Below, piece by piece: positions 25,861-33,853 of a stretch of 64,000 nucleotides of DNA. The translations under genes and the position numbers were made by a program. Origin of the DNA: JAYPUA01 sp038133845 (GTDB taxonomy: Bacteria > SAR324 > NAC60-12). Position 1 is the first letter of the stretch; every line of letters begins with the position of its first letter. The notes below the pieces were generated by a model. The model was not told the origin of the DNA and ran no database searches. It saw nothing but the letters and a program-made list of their open reading frames with translations. The stretch spans positions 80,890 through 144,889 of the forward strand of contig JAYPUA010000004.1 in NCBI GenBank assembly GCA_038133845.1, written 5' to 3'.

Positions 25861-26043
25861 ATGCCAGTACCCAAGTACAAGACCTCTCGCAGCAAGCGAG
25901 ACCAACGTCGCGGCCAGATCAAGATCACCGCTCCCGCGCTCTCCTCTTGCAGCAACTGCAGCGCGCTGATTCGTCCGCATCGCGTGTGCCCGGAGTGCGG
26001 ATACTACAAGGGCGTGGAGGTTGTGCCCACGGATTCCTTCTAA
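25861..26043 (+). CDS. rpmF: ribosomal protein L32
   Basis: Ribosomal protein bL32, 60 residues. The basic N-terminus starts MPVPKYKTSRSKRDQRR, and zinc-ribbon cysteines are present as CSNC and CPEC, so this is the C+ form. The order yceD-rpmF-plsX is the standard arrangement. GAAAGGA precedes the ATG. Confidence 0.97.
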   Translation: MPVPKYKTSRSKRDQRRGQIKITAPALSSCSNCSALIRPHRVCPECGYYKGVEVVPTDSF

Positions 26044-26071
26044 AATCCAGACCACTTCTTAACGACCTCGT

Positions 26072-27109
26072 ATGGCCATCGCCGTCGATGCAATGGGGGG
26101 AGACACCCCACTCACCATTCCGGTGGAGGCTGCTGTCAAGGCCGTCAACGACTTCGGCCTGCAGGTCGTGCTGATCGGAGACGAACCCCAGGTCCGTGAA
26201 GAGTTGGGCCAGTACCAGTATCCCTCTTCAAAGCTCCGGGTGGTTCACGCCTCCGAGGTGGTGGAGATGCACGAGTCTCCCGCCTTGGCGCTTCGACAGA
26301 AGAAGAACTCTTCCATCCGGGTGGCCATTGACCTGATCAAGGCTGGAGAGGTTGAGGCCGTCGTCAGCGCCGGAAATACGGGGGCAGCGATGGCCACGGC
26401 CAAGTTTGTCCTCAAGTCCGTCAAAGGCGTCGACCGTCCCGGAATCGCCACGCTGATGCCTTCCATCAACCGAGACCACCCCTTTGTGCTCCTCGACATT
26501 GGCGCGAACACGGACTGCAAGCCCGTGTACCTGCTTCAGTTTGCGCTGATGGGCTCGGCCTACGCACAGGCGCTGATGGGCATTCAGGACGCCCGTGTTG
26601 GGCTGCTCAACAATGGTGAAGAAGAGGGGAAAGGCAACAACCTGCTCAAGGAGACCTACTCCTTGATGAAGCAGAGCACGCTGAACTTCTACGGGAACAT
26701 CGAGGGCAAGGCGATGTTCAAGAACGAGGTGGATGTGGTGGTCTGCGACGGGTTTGTGGGGAACATCACCCTGAAGGTCGCCGAGGGCACGTTCGACCTG
26801 ATCAAGACGGTGCTCAAGCAGGAGATTGAAAGCTCATGGCTTTCCAAGCTGGCCTACCTCGGAATGCGGAGACCGTTTGAGGCGCTTCGGACTCGGGCCG
26901 ACTACACAGAGGTCGGTGGGGCGCCGCTACTGGGCGTGAACGGGATCGTCATCATCTGCCACGGAAACTCCGCTCCGCACACCATCCGCAACGCGATCCG
27001 TCATGCACAGAACTGCGCGGACATGAGGCTCAACGACCTGATTGGCAAGCGAGTGGCCGAGAACCTGAGCCTGATCGAGTCCGCACAGCAGTTGGAGGCC
27101 TCGACCTAG
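26072..27109 (+). CDS. plsX: phosphate acyltransferase PlsX
   Basis: A 345-residue enzyme that converts acyl-ACP to acyl-phosphate for phospholipid synthesis. The N-terminus is AIAVDAMGGD. The core contains VSAGNTGAAMA, VLLDIGAN, GLLNNGEE-GKGN, FYGNIEG and VVCDGFVGNITLK, and the C-terminus GAPLLGVNGIVIICHG. The usual downstream partner fabH is missing; instead the gene meets a convergent rhodanese-Nfu gene, and the two stop codons share the palindrome CTAG (27106-27109). Confidence 0.97.
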   Translation: MAIAVDAMGGDTPLTIPVEAAVKAVNDFGLQVVLIGDEPQVREELGQYQYPSSKLRVVHASEVVEMHESPALALRQKKNSSIRVAIDLIKAGEVEAVVSAGNTGAAMATAKFVLKSVKGVDRPGIATLMPSINRDHPFVLLDIGANTDCKPVYLLQFALMGSAYAQALMGIQDARVGLLNNGEEEGKGNNLLKETYSLMKQSTLNFYGNIEGKAMFKNEVDVVVCDGFVGNITLKVAEGTFDLIKTVLKQEIESSWLSKLAYLGMRRPFEALRTRADYTEVGGAPLLGVNGIVIICHGNSAPHTIRNAIRHAQNCADMRLNDLIGKRVAENLSLIESAQQLEAST

Positions 27110-28011
27110 CGGTAGAACGGGTTGTCTCCGCTCTGGTGGTCGGTGACGTCGAACACTCCGGAAATCTGGGGGATGTTCTCCTTGATCATCACCTCGACCC
27201 CCTGCTTGAGCGTGACGTCGATCATCCCACACCCTTGGCAGCCGCCGCCAAACTCCAGATACACCGCATCGTCCTTCATCCCATGCAGCCGGACCACTCC
27301 TCCGTGTGAGGCCACCATCGGGTTGATTTGCTCGTCCAGAAGGATCTGCACCTGCTCCTCAATGGAGCCATCCAGCTTGCGAAGGGAGAGGCTCGGGTTG
27401 CGGATCTCCAGCGCTCCGGAGTCATCAACCAGGATTTCGGTTCCCTCAAGAAAGCTGACTTGCTCGGGGCGGATCCCCAGAGAAAGCCCCTGAACGTCAA
27501 AGCGCAGCAGGGGGCCGGCTTCAGACTCCGGGACAAAGGCCATGGTGTAGTTCCCCTTGACGGCAGTCTTGGCCTCGACCTCAATCTGCACCACCTGGGC
27601 CGAGGCCCTGGAAAGCTCGTCACGGAGCCGCTCTGCTGCGTCCTCGCTCACGCGGATCCAGCTTGATTCCGGGTGATGCAGGGACTCAAAGTCCTCGACG
27701 AACCAGAAGGTGTCAAAGCCGTTGTCGTAGAGAATTTCCGCTGCCGTCAGCACCTCACCGTTTCCCTCGCCGTAGAGCAGGATGTCGCCGGTGAAGGGCA
27801 TCTGGTAGATGGAGCTTTCAAAGTGTTCGATCGGCAGGCTGTGTGCTCCGGGGATGTGAGCGGCCTCGTAGGCTCCCGGCCCGCGCAGGTCGAAGATGTA
27901 GGGTTTGCGGGAGGTCCGCCGCTTCTCCCAAAACGCTCTGGGGTCAAGCCGATATGCTTCCGGACGGAACACATCATCATCACTGAGGTCGGTAAACTTG
28001 AACATCATCAC
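27106..28011 (-). CDS. rhodanese-like domain fused to NfuA-type Fe-S carrier
   Basis: A 301-residue three-part protein. Residues about 5-115 form a rhodanese-like domain (FDLRGPGAYEAAHIPGAHSLP), but the loop that should carry the catalytic Cys reads LLYGEGNGEV, so it cannot be a normal sulfurtransferase. Residues about 135-205 resemble the degenerate A-type domain of NfuA. Residues about 220-301 form an Nfu domain with HGGVVRLHG and CQGCGMIDVTLKQGVE, whose CxxC binds a bridging Fe-S cluster. The end of the protein closely parallels E. coli NfuA. The extra rhodanese part may act as a docking module. GGAGTG precedes the ATG codons. Confidence 0.85.
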   Translation of the reverse strand: MMMFKFTDLSDDDVFRPEAYRLDPRAFWEKRRTSRKPYIFDLRGPGAYEAAHIPGAHSLPIEHFESSIYQMPFTGDILLYGEGNGEVLTAAEILYDNGFDTFWFVEDFESLHHPESSWIRVSEDAAERLRDELSRASAQVVQIEVEAKTAVKGNYTMAFVPESEAGPLLRFDVQGLSLGIRPEQVSFLEGTEILVDDSGALEIRNPSLSLRKLDGSIEEQVQILLDEQINPMVASHGGVVRLHGMKDDAVYLEFGGGCQGCGMIDVTLKQGVEVMIKENIPQISGVFDVTDHQSGDNPFYR

Positions 28012-28057
28012 TCCAGGGTTGTGGTTTTGGGGGCGTTTGATGGATTTTCTGGAAATA

Positions 28058-28072
28058 GCACCATTTTGGTGC
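28058..28072. promoter_or_regulatory. NtrC-like inverted repeat between nfu and ugpQ
   Basis: GCACC-ATTTT-GGTGC, a perfect 5+5 inverted repeat. It matches the half-sites and spacing of the enteric NtrC consensus TGCACC-N4-TGGTGCA, without the outer T/A. It sits in the short divergent region, 47 bases before the Nfu start and 35 before the ugpQ start. No sigma-54 promoter is visible, so it could equally be an operator of another regulator. Confidence 0.35.
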
Positions 28073-28106
28073 GATTCATTTTAACCGGGTGTCACAGAGA
28101 GAGTCA

Positions 28107-28901
28107 ATGAAACAGCATCAGGCACACACCATCCAGGAGTTGGCTTCTCGCAGGGAGCCGTGGGTCATCGCACACCGAGGGTGCAGCGGGCGTTTTCCGG
28201 AGAACACCCTGGAGGCCTTCCGGGCGGCTGTGGAAGAGGGGGCAGACCTGATCGAGTTGGACGTTTCGCTGAGCCTCGACCGCGTCCCGGTGGTCATCCA
28301 TGACGACACGCTGGACCGCACCACCAGCGGCTCCGGGAAGGTCTCGGACCACTCGCTCGCCGAGCTTCGACAACTCGATGCGGGAAGCTGGTTCGCTTCA
28401 GAGTTCTCCGAGGCTCGGATTCCTACGCTCGAGGAGGTGTTCGTGGAGTGTGGTGGGCAGATCGTCATCAACGTTGAGCTCAAACCGGAAGGCTTCGAGG
28501 AGCAAGACGTCCCGGACGCGGTGGAGCGCCAGGTCCTGCAACTTGTGGAGCGCTACACGCTGCAGAAGAGTGTCATCCTCTCCAGCTTCGAGCATCGGTT
28601 CTTCCCTCGGATTCGGCAGAACCACTCCCTCTTGCCGATCGCGCTGCTGTTCGAGAACCTCCCGGAAGCCCAGGCGGTGATCGCCCAGTGCGAGGAGTGG
28701 CAGGCCCAGGCGGTGAACCCCCGTGCAGACACGCTCCATCCGGAATGGATCTCCACCCTCCGAGCAGCCGGTCTGGACGTGCTCCCTTGGACCGTCGATG
28801 ATCCGGAGGCCATGCGGACTCTGCTCGGCTGGGGAGTGCGCGGCCTCTTCACCAACTTCCCGGAGCGCCTGCAGCCTCTGGTCAGTCACGCCGCTGCTTG
28901 A
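28107..28901 (+). CDS. ugpQ: glycerophosphodiester phosphodiesterase
   Basis: A 264-residue GDPD-family enzyme that hydrolyses deacylated phospholipids to glycerol-3-phosphate and an alcohol. The active-site pattern is complete: AHRG, ENTLEAFR, ELDV, VIHDDTLDRTT, then VNVELK and the C-terminal LPWTVDDPEAM. No signal peptide, so it is cytoplasmic like E. coli UgpQ. The ATG at 28107 is preferred, with GAGAGAG before it; an in-frame GTG six codons earlier is possible. Confidence 0.92.
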   Translation: MKQHQAHTIQELASRREPWVIAHRGCSGRFPENTLEAFRAAVEEGADLIELDVSLSLDRVPVVIHDDTLDRTTSGSGKVSDHSLAELRQLDAGSWFASEFSEARIPTLEEVFVECGGQIVINVELKPEGFEEQDVPDAVERQVLQLVERYTLQKSVILSSFEHRFFPRIRQNHSLLPIALLFENLPEAQAVIAQCEEWQAQAVNPRADTLHPEWISTLRAAGLDVLPWTVDDPEAMRTLLGWGVRGLFTNFPERLQPLVSHAAA

Positions 28902-28967
28902 GCTTTTCCTCCGGATCTTCATGCTGTTGCCAGTGCAACCTCTTTCTCCCTTCCCTTGAAAGGCAAC

Positions 28968-29258
28968 ATGAGTGAACTTGAGCAGACCGAGCAGCCGCAC
29001 CGCTTTGTCAATCAGGATCTGCGCAGAGACTATGAGCGACGGCGTCTGCTGCTGTTCATCGGAATCATCATGGGCAACCTGGCGGTGGTCAGCTTCATCC
29101 TGATGCCGCTGAACCGCCTGGGCATTTTGGACAACCACTACCTGCCCTGGGGGGTGATCTTTGCCTCGTCCATCCTCTGGGGCATCTGGAAGTGGCGTCA
29201 GTGGAACCCGGACTCCGAAGACCTGAACGAGCCGCCTTCCGCTCCAGTCGAGTCTTGA
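28968..29258 (+). CDS. small membrane protein, unknown function
   Basis: A 96-residue protein with a charged N-terminus (QDLRRDYERRRLL), two hydrophobic segments (about 28-48 and 58-74) and a Pro-rich acidic tail. I do not recognise a family. GAAAGGC precedes the ATG. Its stop overlaps the start of the next small gene by one base (TGATG), so the two are coupled. Confidence 0.72.
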   Translation: MSELEQTEQPHRFVNQDLRRDYERRRLLLFIGIIMGNLAVVSFILMPLNRLGILDNHYLPWGVIFASSILWGIWKWRQWNPDSEDLNEPPSAPVES

Positions 29259-29479
29259 TGCATTTTCGAGAAGAGTCCGGGGATACCGTCATCACGATTG
29301 AATTGAGTGTCCCGGAGTCCCCCCTTCTCTACTGGTCGGAGCTGCGGAAGAACTGGGTCCTGGAGGCTCAGCACGCAACCCGCTTCCAGGATGCCGCAAG
29401 CGCGGAGACGCGCCGTCAGGAACTTCATCCGCGCTTTCCTCAAGGAGTGTCCGGACGCATCCGCATCGTGACGCTCTAG
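29258..29479 (+). CDS. small hypothetical protein
   Basis: A 73-residue soluble protein (MHFREESGDTVITIEL...) with no recognised family. The start overlaps the preceding stop (TGATG at 29256-29260), which decides it over a longer frame that would run into the upstream gene. It is 23 bases before the EamA exporter, probably in the same operon. Confidence 0.65.
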   Translation: MHFREESGDTVITIELSVPESPLLYWSELRKNWVLEAQHATRFQDAASAETRRQELHPRFPQGVSGRIRIVTL

Positions 29480-29502
29480 CCCCCACCCGGAGTCTCCCGC
29501 AC

Positions 29503-30393
29503 ATGCCCCCTCTTCCCTCCTCCGGGAGCTGGACTGCGACCCTCGCCGAGCTGGGGGCTCGCCAGCCGCTGGTCCTGGGCATCCTGGGCAACGTCAGCTT
29601 TGCGTTGCTCGGCGCACTGATCAAGTGGATGCGGCTCGATTTGGAGCCCCTGAGCCTGATTGCTCCGTGGATCAGCATGAATGCGGTCGCTGTAGGCGCC
29701 TGGATCCTGTGGCAGCACGGGCCCGCCGGGTTCCGGACCTCGCTGCTCAAGGTGCACCTGATCCGAGGCGTGGTGATGTTCCTCCCGTTCCTGGGCAGCA
29801 TTTATGCGCTGCAGCACGTCCCCCTTTCCCTGCACGTCACCCTGACCAACACCTCCCCGTTCTTTCTGACGCTGATCGCCGGGCTCTGGCTCAAGGAGTC
29901 CGTTGGACCACGGGAGTGGGCGGCGCTGGGGTTGGGCTTTGCCGGGGTGTTAATCTGTGTGAGGCCGGGAGTGGACGGGTTCAATCTCTTCGCCCTGGCT
30001 CCGGTCCTGATGGCCCTGGCGATTGCCACCGGGAGCGCGTTTGTGCGCCGCTATCCGCAGGAGGCCACGTCTCGCTGGGTGTTCTTTCAGGAGTGCATCG
30101 CCGGCGGGCTGGGATTTGTGATCCTGCTCTCCATCGACGGCCCTCTGCCACAGGTGGAGCAATTGACGCCGATGCTCGGGATGGTGCTCATCGATCTGAT
30201 CGCCATGAGTTCGATCTATGTCGCCTTGAGCCACATGGAGGCCTCGCGGTTGTCTCCCTGGGCCTACGTCCAGATCCCGATCTCTGCAGGCCTGGGCTGG
30301 ATGATCTTCGAGGAAGTCCCCGGGTGGTCGACCGGGGTGGGCGCCCTGCTGATCATCAGTGGGGGATGGCTGACATGGCGCAGGCCCCGCTGA
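29503..30393 (+). CDS. EamA-family (DMT) transporter
   Basis: A 296-residue drug/metabolite-type permease with ten hydrophobic segments in two EamA repeats (GNVSFALLGALIKW and FVRRYPQ with the segments that follow). HVTLTNTSPFFLTLIAGLWLKE and SAGLGWMIFEE are the two characteristic paired-helix regions. Such proteins export metabolites or amino acids; the substrate cannot be read. The start ATG is at 29503. It ends 33 bases before the tRNA promoter. Confidence 0.87.
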   Translation: MPPLPSSGSWTATLAELGARQPLVLGILGNVSFALLGALIKWMRLDLEPLSLIAPWISMNAVAVGAWILWQHGPAGFRTSLLKVHLIRGVVMFLPFLGSIYALQHVPLSLHVTLTNTSPFFLTLIAGLWLKESVGPREWAALGLGFAGVLICVRPGVDGFNLFALAPVLMALAIATGSAFVRRYPQEATSRWVFFQECIAGGLGFVILLSIDGPLPQVEQLTPMLGMVLIDLIAMSSIYVALSHMEASRLSPWAYVQIPISAGLGWMIFEEVPGWSTGVGALLIISGGWLTWRRPR

Positions 30394-30426
30394 GGCCGAA
30401 CTTTCGGGAGCGCATGCAAAAAACGA

Positions 30427-30455
30427 TTGACAACCGTTCATTCTCGAAACATAAT
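30427..30455 (+). promoter_or_regulatory. strong sigma-70 promoter of the tRNA/ribosomal cluster
   Basis: Perfect -35 TTGACA (30427-30432), optimal 17-base spacer, -10 CATAAT (30450-30455). It lies 16 bases before tRNA-Thr, as expected for a stable-RNA promoter. Confidence 0.82.
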
Positions 30456-30471
30456 TTCTGTTTACTTTGCC

Positions 30472-30547
30472 GCTGGCATAGCTCAATTGGTAGAGCAGCT
30501 GATTTGTAATCAGCAGGTTATGGGTTCGAGTCCCCTTGCCAGCTCCA
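30472..30547 (+). tRNA. tRNA-Thr (anticodon TGT)
   Basis: 76 bases with encoded CCA. Acceptor GCTGGCA / TGCCAGC with discriminator T, D arm AGCTCAATTGGTAGAGC, anticodon stem CTGAT/ATCAG around TTTGTAA, T loop TTCGAGT. First gene of the tRNA cluster, equivalent to E. coli thrU. Confidence 0.97.
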
Positions 30548-30554
30548 CAAGAGT

Positions 30555-30639
30555 GGGGAGATACCCAAGCGGTCAACGGGATCAGACTGTAAATCTGACG
30601 GCTCAGCCTTCGAAGGTTCGAATCCTTCTCTCCCCACCA
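30555..30639 (+). tRNA. tRNA-Tyr (anticodon GTA)
   Basis: 85 bases with long variable arm and encoded CCA. Acceptor GGGGAGA / TCTCCCC with discriminator A, anticodon loop CTGTAAA within CAGA/TCTG, T loop TTCGAAT. It lies 7 bases after tRNA-Thr, the same order as E. coli thrU-tyrU. Confidence 0.97.
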
Positions 30640-30671
30640 CGCGCCTGCGGCAAAACAAGACGAACTGATGG

Positions 30672-30746
30672 GCCTTGGTAGCTCAGTGGTAGAGCGTTTC
30701 CTTGGTAAGGAAAAGGTCGGCGGTTCAATCCCGCTCCAAGGCTCCA
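30672..30746 (+). tRNA. tRNA-Thr (anticodon GGT)
   Basis: 75 bases with encoded CCA. Acceptor GCCTTGG / CCAAGGC, anticodon loop TTGGTAA within TTCC/GGAA, T loop TTCAATC. It corresponds to E. coli thrT. The tRNA-Gly normally found between tRNA-Tyr and this gene is absent. Confidence 0.96.
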
Positions 30747-30768
30747 CACAACTTCTGGATTCGGAAGC

Positions 30769-30918
30769 ATGAGAGAAACGATTCACTTGGAGTGCAGCGA
30801 GTGCAAGCGCCGCAACTACGTGGCGTCACGCAACAAGAAGCTCAAGCCCAATCGGATGGAGGTCCGCAAGTACTGCAGGTGGGATCGCAAGCACACGACC
30901 CACAAGGAAACCAAGTAG
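30769..30918 (+). CDS. rpmG: ribosomal protein L33
   Basis: Ribosomal protein bL33, 49 residues (MRETIHLECSECKRRNYVASRNKK...). The first zinc knuckle CSEC is present, but the second, usually CPxC before RKHT, reads CRWD, so one of four Zn-ligand cysteines is lost. The ATG is 22 bases after tRNA-Thr; tRNA-Trp follows. This placement between tRNA genes and secE is common outside the Enterobacteria, but tuf is usually also here. Confidence 0.94.
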   Translation: MRETIHLECSECKRRNYVASRNKKLKPNRMEVRKYCRWDRKHTTHKETK

Positions 30919-30949
30919 GCTTCTGGACCCCGCCTTCGGGCTGGCATCC

Positions 30950-31025
30950 AGGGCAGTAGCTCAGCTGGTAGAGCATCGGTCTCCAAAACCGAAGGTCGCA
31001 GGTTCGAACCCTGTCTGCCCTGCCA
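30950..31025 (+). tRNA. tRNA-Trp (anticodon CCA)
   Basis: 76 bases with encoded CCA. Acceptor AGGGCAG / CTGCCCT with discriminator G, D arm AGCTCAGCTGGTAGAGC, anticodon loop CTCCAAA within TCGGT/ACCGA, T loop TTCGAAC. It sits before secE as in most Proteobacteria. Confidence 0.97.
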
Positions 31026-31109
31026 CTTGGAATTCGATGCCGACACCACCTCTCCGAAGCTTCACCGGCCAATCGCTGATTCTTCTGACCCAAGTACTCT
31101 GAACCCATC

Positions 31110-31298
31110 ATGTTTCAACGCATCCGTCAGTTTTACGAAGACGTTCGCAACGAATTTCAGCGAGTCCACTGGCCCACCCGGGAAGCCACTCTCAAATCCA
31201 CCTCCATCGTCTTGGGCGTTTCCCTCGTGTTGGCGGTGTACCTCGGGATTGTCGACCTGGGGCTCTCGAACGCGATGAAGGTTTTGATTTCCGGATAA
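31110..31298 (+). CDS. secE: protein translocase subunit SecE
   Basis: A 62-residue short-form SecE with one transmembrane helix (about 32-55). It stabilises the SecYEG channel. The conserved amphipathic segment reads FYEDVRNEFQRVHWPTREAT. It lies between tRNA-Trp and nusG as usual. Confidence 0.95.
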   Translation: MFQRIRQFYEDVRNEFQRVHWPTREATLKSTSIVLGVSLVLAVYLGIVDLGLSNAMKVLISG

Positions 31299-31301
31299 CT
31301 C

Positions 31302-31922
31302 ATGAACGACACCGACCGGATCGATCCGGAGGCTCAAGAAGAGTCCCTGCCGCAAAAAGTATCCAACCCGAACGCCAAGTGGTACATCCTCCAGGCATTT
31401 GCGGGATACGAAACCCGGGTTGAAAAGACCATCCGGGAGAAGCTGCGCATTCAGGACATGGAGCACCTCGTCGAGGAGATCTTCATCCCTGCAGAGGACA
31501 TCGTCCGGACCAAGGCCGGGAAGCAGCGTCGCATCAACCAGAAGTACTTTCCGGGATACGTGCTGATCCGCATGGAGTTGACCCCGGACCTCTGGCACCT
31601 GCTCATGGGAGTGGACCGAGTTTCCGGATTTGTGGGAGACACCCAAAAGGACAAGAAGGTCTACAAGGAGCCGCTGCCCCTGGATGAAGAGGAGCTGGAT
31701 GCCATCCGTCAGCAAATCAGCGAAGGCTTTCAGCAGGCTGCCGAAACCGAGGAGTTTGTCTCGGGGCAGAAGATCCAGATCACCGATGGCCCTTTCAGTG
31801 GTTTCAACGGGACCATCGACGAGATCAACTCCGAGAAGAGCAAACTCAAGGTGCTGGTCAGCATCTTCGGCCGCCCCACGCCGGTAGAGGTCGAGTTCGA
31901 CAAGGTCAAACACATCACTTAA
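31302..31922 (+). CDS. nusG: transcription termination/antitermination factor NusG
   Basis: A 206-residue NusG. The NGN domain is WYILQAFAGYETRVEK with FPGYVLIRMEL, and the C-terminal KOW domain is QKIQITDGPFSGFNGTIDEINSEKSKLKVLVSIFGRPTPVEVEF. It binds RNA polymerase and couples it to Rho and ribosomes. It starts three bases after secE. Confidence 0.97.
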   Translation: MNDTDRIDPEAQEESLPQKVSNPNAKWYILQAFAGYETRVEKTIREKLRIQDMEHLVEEIFIPAEDIVRTKAGKQRRINQKYFPGYVLIRMELTPDLWHLLMGVDRVSGFVGDTQKDKKVYKEPLPLDEEELDAIRQQISEGFQQAAETEEFVSGQKIQITDGPFSGFNGTIDEINSEKSKLKVLVSIFGRPTPVEVEFDKVKHIT

Positions 31923-31940
31923 CGGACGTTCCGAGACATC

Positions 31941-32363
31941 ATGGCAAAAGAAGCATCCGCATTCATCAAGCTCCAGGTTCCTGCCGGAAAAGCCAACCCC
32001 TCACCGCCGATTGGTCCGGCGCTGGGTCAGCATGGGGTGAACATCATGGAGTTCTGCAAGGCGTTCAATGCGCGCACTCAGGGGCAGGAAACCATTATCC
32101 CGGTGGTGATCACGGTCTACAAGGACCGATCCTTTGACTTTGTCCTCAAGACCCCCCCGGTGCCGATCCTCATCAAGGAGGCGCTGAAGCTGGACAAGGG
32201 GTCCTCCACGCCCAACACCAACAAGGTGGGCAAGTTGACGCAGGCCCAAGTCGAAGAGATTGCCAAGAAGAAGATGCCAGACCTGAATTGCTACAGTCTG
32301 GAATCTGCCATGCGGACCGTTGCCGGTACGGCAGCCAGCATGGGCATTGAAGTCGAATCCTGA
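31941..32363 (+). CDS. rplK: ribosomal protein L11
   Basis: uL11, 140 residues, 50S GTPase-centre protein. Conserved VPAGKANPSPPIGPALGQHG, GQETIIPVVITVYKD and the C-terminal AMRTVAGTAASMG. Standard position between nusG and rplA. Confidence 0.98.
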   Translation: MAKEASAFIKLQVPAGKANPSPPIGPALGQHGVNIMEFCKAFNARTQGQETIIPVVITVYKDRSFDFVLKTPPVPILIKEALKLDKGSSTPNTNKVGKLTQAQVEEIAKKKMPDLNCYSLESAMRTVAGTAASMGIEVES

Positions 32364-32380
32364 AACCCATTCCGGAATTC

Positions 32381-33073
32381 ATGAAAAAAGTCACTAAGCG
32401 CGGGAGACTCATCCAGGAAAAGGTAGACCGCAACCGAACCTACGAAATCAGCGAAGCGCTGGGCATCCTCAAGGGCCTCAAGGCCACCAAGTTCGACGAG
32501 ACGGTCGAAGTGGCCCTGCGCCTTGGCGTTGACCCTCGCAAGGCGGACCAGATGGTCCGTGGAACCTGCTCCTTGCCCAACGGCCTCGGCAAAGAGGTCC
32601 GGGTTCTCGTCTTTGCCAAAGGCGAGAAGGTCAAGGAAGCACAAGATGCGGGAGCCGACTTTGTTGGCGGCGAGGAAATGGCCCAGCAGATCCAGGAGGG
32701 CTGGACCGACTTTGATCGGGTCGTCGCCACTCCGGACATGATGGCCGTGGTTGGAAAGATCGGAAAGATCCTCGGGCCTCGCGGGCTGATGCCCAACCCG
32801 AAAGTGGGCACCGTCACGTTTGAGGTCGGATCTGTCGTGCAGTCGATCAAGGCCGGACAGGTCGAGTTCCGCGTCGACAAGGCGGGCAACATGCACGCCC
32901 CCGTAGGGCGACTGTCCTTTGAAGTCGAGAAGCTTCAAGAAAACATCTCCGCGTTCGTGGATGCCGTCTCCCGGCTGAAGCCTTCAACCTCGAAAGGCAT
33001 CTACCTGCGCAACTGCAGCATCAGTTCCACCATGGGTCCGGGACTCCGGGTGGACTTGCAAACGGTTCGCTAA
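32381..33073 (+). CDS. rplA: ribosomal protein L1
   Basis: uL1, 230 residues, the stalk protein and translational repressor of its own operon. Conserved FDETVEVALRLGVDPRKADQ, the signature region GKILGPRGLMPNPK-GTV and SSTMGPGL near the end. 17 bases after rplK. Confidence 0.98.
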   Translation: MKKVTKRGRLIQEKVDRNRTYEISEALGILKGLKATKFDETVEVALRLGVDPRKADQMVRGTCSLPNGLGKEVRVLVFAKGEKVKEAQDAGADFVGGEEMAQQIQEGWTDFDRVVATPDMMAVVGKIGKILGPRGLMPNPKVGTVTFEVGSVVQSIKAGQVEFRVDKAGNMHAPVGRLSFEVEKLQENISAFVDAVSRLKPSTSKGIYLRNCSISSTMGPGLRVDLQTVR

Positions 33074-33080
33074 GAACCCA

Positions 33081-33116
33081 CCCCACCGCCTCGGAAGAGG
33101 TGAGTGGCGTTTTGGC
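33081..33116 (+). terminator. possible attenuator after rplA
   Basis: CCACCGCCTC-GGAA-GAGGTGAGTGG folds into a stem with a bulged A, followed closely by CGTTTT. It lies between rplA and the L10 leader, so partial termination could lower rplJL readthrough or separate the two transcripts. Confidence 0.4.
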
Positions 33117-33118
33117 TG

Positions 33119-33172
33119 ATTGTCGAAGACCGCAGGGGCCCCAGGGCTTAATCCTCCCTGCCGAGACAGAGT
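33119..33172 (+). promoter_or_regulatory. L10 leader (ribosomal protein autoregulatory RNA)
   Basis: TGTCGAAGACCGCAGG ... GGGCTTAATCC ... CCTGCCGAGACA shows the conserved kink-turn (TGTC/GACA and GCAGG/CCTGC stems) and the CTTAAT loop typical of the L10 leader. There the L10-L7/L12 complex binds and represses rplJ translation. It sits about 130 bases before rplJ. Confidence 0.8.
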
Positions 33173-33298
33173 GCCTCTTCAGCCCGCGCGGCTGATTGCT
33201 CTCCTTCTCTCTCCTGCTCTTCTTCGCTTCAGCATCATCCGAGTCATTGGCCTTGAGCCGGGGCTCTCTTGTTTCACCCTTGCTGGAGTATCCACAGA

Positions 33299-33826
33299 AT
33301 GGATCGATCCCAAAAGGAACAGTTTCTTGAGGAACTGCGCGGGATCTTCGGCTCTGCCACCAGCGGCGTCCTGGTTGACTACCAGGGCATGTCTGCCGCA
33401 GAGGTGGTGGAACTTCGTCAGAAGCTGAACGAATCTGCTTCCTCGATGAAGGTGCTGAAGAACACCTTGGCTCGCCTGGCAGCTCAAGATACGCCCTTTG
33501 CCCAGCTTGCCGAACAGTTTGTTCAGACCCGGGCGCTGATCTACAGCGACACTGACCCGGTGGGACAGGCCAAAGCCGTCACAGACTTTGCCAAAGATCA
33601 CCAGAAACTGCGTGTTCTGGCAGGCCTGCTTGCCGAAGAGAACCGTGCTACGGTGCTCACGGAGCAGGAAGTCGTTGCACTGAGCAAGCTGCCTTCAAAG
33701 GAAGAATTGCTGGTCAAGATCCTCTTCCTCATGCAGGCCCCGGCAACGCAGTTTGTCCGAACCCTGAACGAAGTGCCGGCCAAGTTTGTCCGGGTGCTGG
33801 CTGCAATTGCAGAAAGCAAACAATAA
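33299..33826 (+). CDS. rplJ: ribosomal protein L10
   Basis: uL10, 175 residues, anchors L7/L12 to the 50S subunit. MDRSQKEQFLEELRGIF, VDYQGMSAAEVVELR, MKVLKNTLARLA. The ATG at 33299 is the natural start; a frame extending 10 codons upstream is not needed. It is preceded by the L10 leader. Confidence 0.95.
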   Translation: MDRSQKEQFLEELRGIFGSATSGVLVDYQGMSAAEVVELRQKLNESASSMKVLKNTLARLAAQDTPFAQLAEQFVQTRALIYSDTDPVGQAKAVTDFAKDHQKLRVLAGLLAEENRATVLTEQEVVALSKLPSKEELLVKILFLMQAPATQFVRTLNEVPAKFVRVLAAIAESKQ

Positions 33827-33853
33827 ACTCAACCTCATACCTAAAAACTACCC

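Noticed and set aside
29950..30786. minus-strand reading frame across the tRNA cluster
   Set aside because: Its recurring peptide pieces are reverse translations of tRNA genes.
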